Shown here one piece after another: positions 58,601 through 64,000 of a stretch of DNA of 64,000 nt. The translations under genes were made by a program, and so were the position numbers. The notes below the pieces were generated by a model. That model saw only the letters and a list, made by a program, of their open reading frames with translations, was not told where the DNA came from and searched no databases. Where the stretch lies: NCBI GenBank assembly GCA_036924085.1, contig JAVGWX010000003.1:124524474-124588473 (forward strand), in the 5' to 3' direction. Numbering within the stretch: position 1 is the first letter of the stretch; every line of letters starts with the position of its first letter. The stretch comes from Ariolimax columbianus (taxonomy: Eukaryota; Mollusca; Gastropoda; Stylommatophora; Arionidae).

Positions 58601-58709
58601 AAGAAGAGCTAAATGTTTTTAATTCACAGGAGGAGCTGAGGACACATTTTCAAACTGTGACTGATGAAGGCATTGAAGCCTTAGCGAATTTCTGTCCAAA
58701 TCTTAGAAA
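44269..58709 (+). CDS. Leucine-rich-repeat protein, 5 exons, 3' end not found
   Basis: Exons 44269-44476 (coding to 44474), 48444-48538, 52170-52343, 55748-55851 and 58630-58709 splice with GT-AG and stay in frame for about 219 codons. An N-terminal helical part (LSDLCLKCVDQNLASYPNL) precedes Leu-rich repeats of the cysteine-containing F-box/AMN1 kind: LRHIHLKGCDQITDGTLQLL, LEVLILSRLNNVTNTGVHAV, IKVLKIF and VTDEGIEALANFCPNLRK. Such proteins are usually substrate adaptors of ubiquitin ligases. No F-box or other diagnostic domain is visible, so function is inferred only at the family level. The start is the first ATG in the first exon seen, but its frame stays open upstream to an AG at 44223-44224, so an earlier exon is possible. 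Intron repeats make up most of the 14-kb span. Confidence 0.65.
44482..44524 (-). mobile_element. 43-bp retro-insertion at a splice donor
   Basis: Flanked by TTGAAAGGGTTAGTA at 44467-44481 and 44525-44539 (15 bp, identical). On the minus strand it ends in a TAAGTAAGTAAG tail, like the end of a SINE or LINE. A relative lies at 52537-52578 in the other orientation. Confidence 0.8.
44839..45064 (-). mobile_element. SINE-A copy
   Basis: tRNA-like head at 45064 downward, central block near 44940, poly-A tail read as T run at 44839-44853. Part of the head is lost: the box B region is shortened near 45010. Confidence 0.9.
45065..45869. other. Intron sequence, nothing recognised
   Basis: AT-rich DNA in the first LRR-gene intron. 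Confidence 0.5.
45870..46650 (-). mobile_element. LINE 3' relic
   Basis: The minus strand reads MGLAASSMHWLRRVWSQQRL, ILLCGSESWTLLQQD, LRIIWHDMISN and LFGHVAHLSREVPAHEML, the conserved order of the C-terminal part of endonuclease-RT LINEs. The last part is frameshifted. GC is higher than in the surrounding intron. Confidence 0.8.
46972..47132 (+). mobile_element. SINE-B fragment starting in the central block
   Basis: 5'-truncated copy from GCTGAAGATGGATGTGTCGG to GAACGCAGAAGAG. Target duplication ATTAAATGAT at 46962-46971 and 47133-47142. Confidence 0.9.
47225..47717. mobile_element. Non-autonomous hAT-type element
   Basis: Begins CAGTGATGTCCAAACTTT and ends with the loosely complementary CCACTTCGGAAAGTATTG. 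Flanked by an exact 8-bp duplication, TTTTACAC (47217-47224 and 47718-47725), the length made by hAT transposases. 493 bp with no transposase frame. Confidence 0.75.
47726..48443. other. Intron sequence, nothing recognised
   Basis: AT-rich DNA up to the second LRR-gene exon. Confidence 0.5.
48444..48538 (+). CDS. LRR gene exon 2 of those seen
   Basis: Acceptor CAATTCAG, donor GTATGT; 95 nt. Encodes CDQITDGTLQLLGQSGCKLE and VLILSRLNNVT, one full Cys-type leucine-rich repeat. Confidence 0.7.
49050..49990 (+). mobile_element. RTE-like LINE relic, C-terminus, split by SINE-A
   Basis: MTFGFKINASKTKAGVIAK and ITIKGQTIEQVQVFKF (49080-49210) follow the RT palm and match 61110-61240. A C-terminal part resumes after SINE-A at 49818. 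Many stops. Confidence 0.7.
49570..49817 (-). mobile_element. SINE-A copy in an RTE-like relic
   Basis: tRNA-like head at 49816 downward with box B GGTTCGATCCCC. Imperfect duplication TGATCACT/TGACCACT at about 49562 and 49818. The tail is interrupted. Confidence 0.9.
49991..50928. other. Intron sequence, little recognised
   Basis: AT-rich. GGCCTCAAGTTTAAGACCCC at 50598-50617 resembles a hAT terminus, but no partner end was found. Confidence 0.45.
50929..51104. repeat. 30-bp minisatellite, about 6 copies
   Basis: Unit CCTTCCATAACCGCTCCATG plus ACACTTAGTT, with one shorter copy. The minus strand is open and reads a 10-residue unit, GTKCHGAVME. No flanking gene structure supports coding. Confidence 0.9.
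51176..51518 (+). mobile_element. SINE-B copy, AAGCC-type tail
   Basis: Full-length-looking; tail GAACGAAGCCAAGC. Identical 13-bp duplication CATAAATACATCA at 51163-51175 and 51519-51531. Confidence 0.94.
51620..52022 (-). mobile_element. CR1-like LINE 3' fragment
   Basis: 85-codon minus-strand frame (IIDHTGKVSEQVQVAVEKAN...RPRLEYCVQVWSPYHRGD) matching the C-terminal third of the 40595-41686 ORF, with a TTAAGTTAAG end near 51620. Confidence 0.9.
52170..52343 (+). CDS. LRR gene exon 3 of those seen
   Basis: Acceptor ATTTCTTTCCAG, donor GTGAGT; 174 nt. Encodes NTGVHAVTRGQDALLILKIE and a less regular segment, LWSFKLVHTPQIGKASWYTA. Confidence 0.7.
52537..52578 (+). mobile_element. Short retro-insertion, relative of 44482-44524
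   Basis: Same ~40-bp sequence (CCTCTACACCTCAAGGTAGA then GAGCGACTAAGTAAGTAA) in the opposite orientation to the copy at 44482, running straight into a (TA)n array. Confidence 0.75.
52579..52643. repeat. (TA)n microsatellite
   Basis: About 32 uninterrupted TA units. Confidence 0.97.
52644..53329. other. Intron sequence, nothing recognised
   Basis: AT-rich DNA in the LRR-gene intron. Confidence 0.5.
53330..53668 (+). mobile_element. SINE-D copy
   Basis: Aligns with 16982-17330; shares GTCAGGCACAACATACTGAC, GGCAGCCTGGCTGAC, CAACTGCCTGGAGAACCG and CATTGTGGGCATT, ending in a degenerate CAA tail. Confidence 0.8.
53811..53877 (+). mobile_element. LINE I-A 3' stub
   Basis: About 67 bp matching the last codons (FFEQIQVDV-stop), CAGCGTACGAA and GAA tail of LINE I-A. 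Abuts the 3' end of the minus-strand LINE I-B copy. Confidence 0.85.
53880..55672 (-). mobile_element. LINE I-B copy, RT thumb to C-terminus
   Basis: A 338-codon frame (55619-54603) reads a damaged RT box (MYAYDLAIWQ where YADD is expected), PTYLGVTLDRQLSLKKH, LYLGYVCSALEYSS, then RNase H from HVYTDGSAFKVTIKAGYG. After a stop the RNase H continues (IVIFTDSLFALQAL, IPGHSNTPGNDKADRLAKKG; 54540-54350) and a CRLCTHPYETVEHHLFEC zinc-like segment follows in the 54251-53817 frame. 5'-truncated; only a few stops, so moderately young. Confidence 0.9.
55748..55851 (+). CDS. LRR gene exon 4 of those seen
   Basis: Acceptor TTTCATTTCAG, donor GTGAGA; 104 nt. Encodes TLSSFLSQNPSIKVLKIFTD and ENIPVIARGLAASL. 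Confidence 0.65.
55873..56009. repeat. Inverted plus direct duplication at a LINE junction
   Basis: Arms 55900-55935 and 55944-55979 are inverted 36-bp copies (one mismatch, 8-bp loop). 55873-55904 repeats directly as 55978-56009 (one difference). The same string resumes on the far side of the LINE at 56632. Confidence 0.9.
56010..56631 (-). mobile_element. LINE I-A copy, 5'-truncated
   Basis: Minus-strand RNase H C-half to tail, in the frame 56661-56032: LFTDALAVVTSLK, VVVQWVPSHCNIQGNEEAD and CTCGTGKITAEHLLQNC, with a (GAA)n tail read as TTC repeats at 56010-56022. Target duplication CAATAACAATCT at 55998-56009 and 56632-56643. Confidence 0.93.
56770..57350 (-). mobile_element. I-like LINE relic, RNase H scraps
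   Basis: The minus strand has LTWTHVYIEGLPKG (an RNase H YTDGS start, decayed) near 57150 and CDAIGNVESNILVKRERS (exit strand) near 56840. Heavily mutated. Confidence 0.6.
57377..57650 (-). mobile_element. SINE-E, tRNA-derived
   Basis: The minus strand begins with a tRNA-like head, box A TGGCGAAGTAGTTAAGCCG and box B GGATTCAACTCC. Target duplication CTGTATTAA at 57368-57376 and 57651-57659. Only copy seen in this window. Confidence 0.85.
57660..58629. other. Intron sequence, nothing recognised
   Basis: AT-rich DNA before the last LRR-gene exon seen. Confidence 0.5.
58630..58709 (+). CDS. LRR gene exon 5 of those seen
   Basis: Acceptor AATTCACAG, donor GTCAGT; 80 nt, ends in phase 2. Encodes EELRTHFQTVTDEGIEALAN then FCPNLRK, a textbook Cys-type repeat. 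No continuing exon was recognised to the right. Confidence 0.65.
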
Positions 58710-59000
58710 GTCAGTGTTTTGTATGTTTGTGTTTCTTTTTGCATCTACATTAAATTACATTTTCATTTTCTACTTCCCAAACTAATTGAATAACTGATAG
58801 CAGAAACAGGGGCTATGAATTTATATATATTGGGAGTGTATAAACAAGATGAAAGACACTAGGCACACACAGAAAGATAAATACATTTTCATACATTCAG
58901 GAGGTGAACAGCGTTAAGAGGAATCAGTGTACTAGTAAAGAAAGACTTTAAAAATACATATGTGGATACTAGACACATTACAAAAGAATGTTGTTTGTTT

Positions 59001-59236
59001 GCATTCGCCTTATTTCTCTATTCCCCAAGGTGGTGTGCTCTGCACTGTGGTTTTTATTTTGCGTGGGTCGGCCCAGTACATCTGACTTCAGCATGCATTT
59101 TATGTAAGAGTCTGCTTCCTCCTGCATTTTCTAAGGGTTTGCTTCCCCGGGGTAACAGCCAGTGCTGTGATGGGAATCGAACCCAGTACCTTCTGGTTGT
59201 GAGCTGTGTCACTTAACCAATAGCCCACGCCGTCCC
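59001..59236 (-). mobile_element. SINE-A copy
   Basis: tRNA-like head at about 59235 downward with box B GGTTCGATTCCC; central block near 59090. Followed by the same RTE-like flank as the copy at 49570-49817. Confidence 0.9.
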
Positions 59237-61314
59237 ATTGACCACTGTTGAAAATACTGGAAGATAGAATTCTGGGAAAAGATTTTAAAAAACATGTCCA
59301 AGAAACAAGTACATCAGACATTCACAATAGAATGATGCTATTGAAAATCAGAGCCAGACCATTTAACATGTCCATTCTACAAACTTATGCACCAACTTAG
59401 ATTACAGAGAAGATCAATTAGAGGAATATTATGAAGATGTGGAACAGTTACTTAACACAGTGGCATTGATAGATATACTAATTGTTATGGGTGTCATGAA
59501 TGCTAAAGTAGGAAAATGGGAATATAAAAACATTGTGGGAAAATGTGGAATTATAACATAGAATGAAAGAGGATACAGACTGATACAATTCTGCAAGGAA
59601 AACAATCTTAGTATTTGTAACACTTTTTTTAAACATCATTTTAGAAAATGATGTACATGGATAAGCCAGGTGGTAGGACAAGAAATCAAATTTATTTTAT
59701 TTAGATCAGAAACAGATTTAGAAATATTGTCAAGAACTCCAAAGCTTACCCAGGAACAGGCATCAACTCAGAAATTCCGCAATCCAGTTTGTATGAAAGT
59801 GCATATAAAACTCAAAATCACAGAAAGCAAAAGAATAAAGACACTTAATATAGACATGTTAGCACTAAAGCAGCCAGATATACTGCAAAAGTACCAGGAA
59901 ACAGTAAAGAAGAAGTATGAAAACTTACAATCAGAGGACAAAGAAAGAAACACAGAGCGCAGAATAAACGCTAAATGGGAACGTCTAAAAACAGTATGCA
60001 AGTAGCAAATATATCGTTACCAGATAAAGAACTTTGGAAAAACCAAGAATGGATGACAGATGACGTCTTAACTAAAATGACAGATAGAAAGAAGACTAAA
60101 ATCACTCCTGCATATTCATCACTAGACAAAGAGATACATACAATGTCCAGGCTTGCCAAAGAGTAGTGGTTGGAAGAAAAATTCAAGGTAATAGAAGACA
60201 TGGAACTACAACATGATACAAGAAAAATGCTGCATATAGAAATTTTTAAAGGACACAGGTGATCCAGGATGGGAGCTCCATCCGAGATAAGAATGGTTCC
60301 ATTTTGATGGATGAGAATGACATATCAAACAGATGGGTGGAGTATACAAGTGAACATTTTGAGGACAGTTGTGGAGCCAAACCTTCAACTTATGATAATG
60401 AAGGACACTGCATCCTCAGATCAGAGGTGGAGAATGTGATAAAAACTATGAGAAAAGGGAAAGCAACAGGCCCAGACTCTATAAACATAGAAATGATAGA
60501 GGACTTTGGTATAGATGTACTCACTGATATGTGAAATGAAATAGAATACTGGATGCATACCAACTGAACTTAAAACATCCTCATTTATAACACTCCTGAA
60601 AAAACCTGATGCAACAGAATGTTCAGACTTTAGAACAATAAGTCTAATGAGTCACACAATTAAAATACTTCTCAAGATAATACAAGAGAGAATAAGAGGT
60701 AAATTAGACAGGAAAGTTTCAGAAGAACAATTTAGTTTTCGAAAGTAAATAAAACAAGGGAAGCAATTTTCTTACAAAGAAATATATAATGACATTTATA
60801 TTTGCTTCATAGACTACCTGAAGGCTTTTGGCAGAGTCCAACATGGGAAATTAGTTAAATATCTCCAAGAAATAGGTCTAGGTGGTAAAGACATAAGACT
60901 GCACAGTAATCTGTACTGGGAACAAACTGCTACAGTCAAATCAGAAAAATTATGCTCTACAGGTATAGATGTAAAAAGAGGAGTGCCAGGGCTTGTGATC
61001 GTAGGAGAGGAGTGGCAATGAATAACCTAAGAAATGAGGATGATACAGTTTTGATGGCAAACAGTGAGCAAGAATTACAGGAGCTTGGAACAACATTATA
61101 CAAAATAAGTCAAGAGTTTGGATTAGACATAAATATAAAGAAAACAAAGACTATGATACTTGGGAAAAGTGACAAGAAACCATGTGTGCAGATAAAAATA
61201 AAAGATCAACTACTGGAACAGGTACAGAGTTTCTCCTTTCTAGTTCATATAATAATGGAAGAAGGCAGCTGTGAAAAAAAAATCAGATAGAGAATAGGAA
61301 TGGTCAAAATGGTA
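59237..61314 (+). mobile_element. RTE-like LINE relic
   Basis: 59237-59318 is a C-terminal flank matching 49818-49905. Then the sequence jumps to an endonuclease (ILQTYAPT, MNAKVG; 59380-59515), the linker ARINAKWERLKTV-type frame (59670-60005), RT start VENVIKTMRKGKATGPDSIN (60430), NEDDTVLMANSEQELQEL (61030; FADD-type box decayed to NEDD) and FGLDINIKKTKTMILGKSDK. It ends where a minus-strand element is inserted. Confidence 0.8.
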
Positions 61315-61904
61315 TTCTTCTTCTTCGTACGCTGGTTACAGCAATATACGTTGCACTGTTTTGTTAAGCCTGTGGCCCAGTGCATCCAATTTCAATAGGC
61401 GTTTCTGTAGGGATGCCCTCCTTAGCTTTTGGCTGTCCCCAGCCTATCTGCAAGGCAGCAGTTGTTTGTGGTCAGAGTTGTCTCTCTTAGAGAAGTTGTC
61501 TTGCAGGACTATCGAGTCTTCCCCACTCGTGTCTATAGGGTGTGGTGATGATATGATATGATGGACTGTATGTACTAGTTTTTCAAGTATCTCAGAAGAG
61601 AGGCAGTCCAGTGTGTTTGTGTCCCAGGATCGTCACGTCCTGCCAGAAACGTAGCATATGCATGTGAGTGAGGTATCTCCTTGCTCCCTTTATTTTCTCA
61701 GCTCCTCTGCAGTGATAGTACGCCTAGCATTCCTCGCCACCTGGGAGGTTGTCACAATAGGGCAGAGGTGCGATGTCCGCTGGCCTGCATCTCTTCTGCG
61801 TCCATTGGGATAACTGATAGCAGACAGAGGTAAAGAATGAAGCAGGAGTGCATTTAACCAGGGGACAAGCCTGGTCATGGCACGGAGATGTTGTTCGCCT
61901 GGTG
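61315..61904 (-). mobile_element. SINE-C or LINE 3' piece, GAA-tailed
   Basis: On the minus strand it ends in CCAGCGTACGAAGAAGAAGA, the same terminus as LINE I-A. About 60 bp before the tail lies TTGGATGCACTGGGCCACAG, matching the SINE-A central block. The 5' ~400 bp are unlike the other families, and a 62-codon frame there is not recognised. It abuts the rDNA. Confidence 0.55.
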
Positions 61905-62386
61905 TGCAGACCTATCTCATGATCAAGGGCTGAGTCTCAACAGTTCGCAGTGAGGTGGCTGCTCTACTGCTTTCGACACCCCGACCGAGAACTAAGTCTT
62001 CTACTAGTGGTTTCACACCTCAACGCCGTATGGGGTGAATGTTGAGCAGCTCCCCGCCCGCTTTGATCGGCGGGACGACAGAGACCTCTTTCTGCGGCTC
62101 GACCGGGTCGGGCTGAGACGCGAGCCCCAGGTCCCAACCATATCGTTGCCTCCCATTGCAGTGGTGCTGAGATTCAGGGCGGGATTCCGGCTTAGAGGCG
62201 TTCGGCCGTAATCCCTCAGATGATAGCCTCGCACCATTGGCTTATCAGCCAAGCACGTGGACCAAGTGTCTGAGACCTGCGATTCCTCTCGGATTGAATA
62301 GGATTACCGTTGCAACGCCCTGTCATTAGTAGGGTAAAACCAACCTGTCCTCCGAGGGTCTAATTCCAGCACACGTTCCCTATTAG
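61905..62386 (-). pseudogene. 28S rRNA 3'-terminal fragment
   Basis: The complement matches the last ~480 nt of 28S rRNA. On the plus strand read GGCTGAGTCTCAACAG at the 3' terminus, TAATCCCTCAGATGATAGCC, CACCATTGGCTTATCAGCCA and GTAGGGTAAAACCAACCTGT. It runs up to CACGTTCCCTATTAG and is then replaced directly by 18S sequence. 5.8S, both spacers and most of 28S are absent. Confidence 0.85.
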
Positions 62387-62445
62387 ACCCAACGAAAGTG
62401 CTCTCGGCCTGTCAATCATTACAGTGTTGAATCAAATTAAGCCAC

Positions 62446-62484
<39 letters not shown>

Positions 62485-63643
62485 TAAGTTTCAGCTTTGC
62501 AACCATACTTCCCCCGGAACCCAAACACTTTGGTTTCCCGGAAGCTGCCCGCAGAGTCATCAAAGCAAATCCTGCGGATCGCTAGTCGGCATAGTTTATG
62601 GTCATAACTACGGTGGTATCTGATCGTCTTCGCGCCTCTGACTTTCGTTCTTGATTAATGAAAACATTCTTGACAAATGCTTTCGCTGTAGCTCGTCTTG
62701 CGTCAATCCAAGAATTTCACTTCAAACGCCGCAATACGAATGCCCGCGTTTGTCCATGTTAATCATTACCTCCAGTTCCGAAAACCAACAAAATAGAACC
62801 GAGGTCTTATTCCATTATTCCATACACCATTATTCAGGCAGCCAAGGCCTGCTTTGAACACTCTAATTTTTTCAAAGTAAACGCGCCGGCCACCCGTAAC
62901 GCTCAGCGAAGAGCACCCGCGGGAGAGAGCCGACAGACGGTAGGGCAGGAGACAACGGGCAGTGAACCGGCGCGAGCCTGAGATCCAACTACGAGCTATT
63001 TAACTGCAACAACTTTAATATACGCTATTGGAACTGGAATTACCGCAGCTGCTGGCACCAGACTTGCCCTCCAATAGATTCTCGTTAAAGGGTTTAACGT
63101 GTACTAATTCCAATTACGGGGCCTTGAAAGAGTCCCGTGTTGTTATTTTTCGTCACTACCTCCCCGTTCCGGGAGTGGGCAAGTTGCGCGCCTGCTGCCT
63201 TCCTTGGATGTGGTAGCCGTTTCTCATGCTCCCTCTCTGGAATCGAACCCTGATTCCCCGTTACCCGTTACAAACATGGTAGGCATGTCACGTACCATCG
63301 ACATTTGATAGGGCAGACATTTGAAAGATGTGTCGACAGCACATGAGGCCATGCGATCAGCACAAAGTTATCCAGAGTCACCAATGGGGATGCCGCAACT
63401 CCGCGAGGGGAAATGATGATTGGTTTTGAACTAATAAAAGCGCTCTTTCCGCGAGGGTCGGAGCTTGGTAAGCATGTATTAGCTCTAGAATTGCCACAGT
63501 TATCCAAGTAGGATTGTGTCATCTAAGGAACCTCGACTGATTTAATGAGCCATTCTCGGTTTCACCGTGAGACAGTGTGAACTTAGACATGCATGGCTTA
63601 ATCTTTGAGACAAGCATATGACTACTGGCAGGATCAACCAGAT
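62387..63643 (-). pseudogene. 18S rRNA 5' two-thirds, truncated and mutated
   Basis: The complement starts with CTGGTTGATCCTGCCAGTAG (near 63642) and follows 18S for about 1,257 nt, including the 530-loop, TTGATTAATGAAAACATTC and the GTGGTGCCCTTCCGTCAATT region. It stops where the last ~550 nt should begin. Invariant positions are changed: the 530-loop reads GCAGCTGCGG in place of GCAGCCGCGG (63044-63053), the CCGTCAATTCC site has an extra T (62482-62485), and AAACACTTTGG stands where AAAGACTTTGG is expected. Such a molecule could not build a small subunit. Confidence 0.88.
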
Positions 63644-64000
63644 ATCTGTCGAAGACGGACGAACCACACACACCGGTCGGCGATGGATGGATGTGTAAAA
63701 AGCCTCACCAGGACGGCCGCAGGGACCGACTGACGGACGGACGGTTGTTCCGTCCATCACTCCGTCGACCTAGGACCGCCTGGCAGGAGCCTGTACACAC
63801 ACCAACCGACCGACCGGGCTCGCTCGGGGAGGGATGGCAGCGCTCTGTGCAGAACGGATCCCAACGGCCCCGGCGATGATTTTCACTCGGACTTGAGATG
63901 ATTTTTGCCTGCCGGCTTGCCCTTCTCCGATCAGTTGGTCGGGCGAGGACAGGGCCTTTAGGCACGATTTCTGCTTTCTAATTGCCGGTCCCAAATTCAT
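63644..64000 (-). other. Probable 5' external transcribed spacer
   Basis: GC-rich, low-complexity sequence (CGGACGGACGG, ACCGACCGACCGGG) immediately upstream of the 18S start on the minus strand, unlike the AT-rich rest of the window. Reaches the window edge. Confidence 0.7.

Noticed and set aside
62387..63643. Functional 18S rRNA gene
   Set aside because: Lacks the 3' third, is fused to 28S and has changes in positions invariant across life.

Overview
The window is nuclear DNA of an animal: AT-rich, with small coding exons bounded by GT-AG introns and separated by kilobases of retrotransposon debris. The mix of retroelements (RNase H-bearing I-like LINEs with GAA-repeat tails, CR1-like and RTE-like LINEs, several SINE families) and the SH3BP5 orthologue fit a lophotrochozoan. 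A gastropod mollusc is my best guess, but this is inference and not proved by the sequence.

Two host genes can be traced, both on the + strand. The first (5485-22096) is an SH3BP5/parcas-type gene. Six conserved coiled-coil exons and one long acidic last exon join in frame without a stop; its 5' exon(s) were not found. The second (44269-58709) is a leucine-rich-repeat protein gene with five in-frame exons; its 3' end was not found. Nearly everything else is intronic or intergenic repeat.

Layout: 1-2000 holds satellites (a 19-copy 39-bp array and an 87-bp repeat). 2000-5260 holds a nested LINE/LINE/SINE stack and a dead Tc1-like element. 5485-22096 is the SH3BP5-like gene, with mariner, foldback, CR1-like, RTE-like, I-like and SINE copies in its introns. 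22600-36000 is mainly LINE relics, SINEs and a Penelope-like terminal repeat. 36265-39540 is a nearly complete RTE-like LINE broken by a second Penelope-like repeat. 40325-43472 holds CR1-like and I-like LINEs and a SINE. 44269-58709 is the LRR gene, with a hAT-type element, a minisatellite, I-like LINEs and a rearranged insertion site. 59000-61904 is more LINE/SINE. 61905-64000 is ribosomal DNA on the minus strand in which the 5' part of 18S is fused to the 3' end of 28S; mutated invariant bases mark it as a pseudogene.

The most informative pattern is how the retroelements work together. Insertions from 21 bp to over 1 kb carry target-site duplications of 9-16 bp. SINE and LINE families share 3' tails (GAA)n or (CAA)n, suggesting which LINE mobilises which SINE. 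Three SINE-like families share one central block built on GCTGAAGTCGGATG. A 43-bp micro-insertion has duplicated the splice donor of an LRR exon, and a 21-bp one carries little more than a LINE tail. In the text, SINE-A to SINE-E, LINE I-A and LINE I-B are my own working labels.
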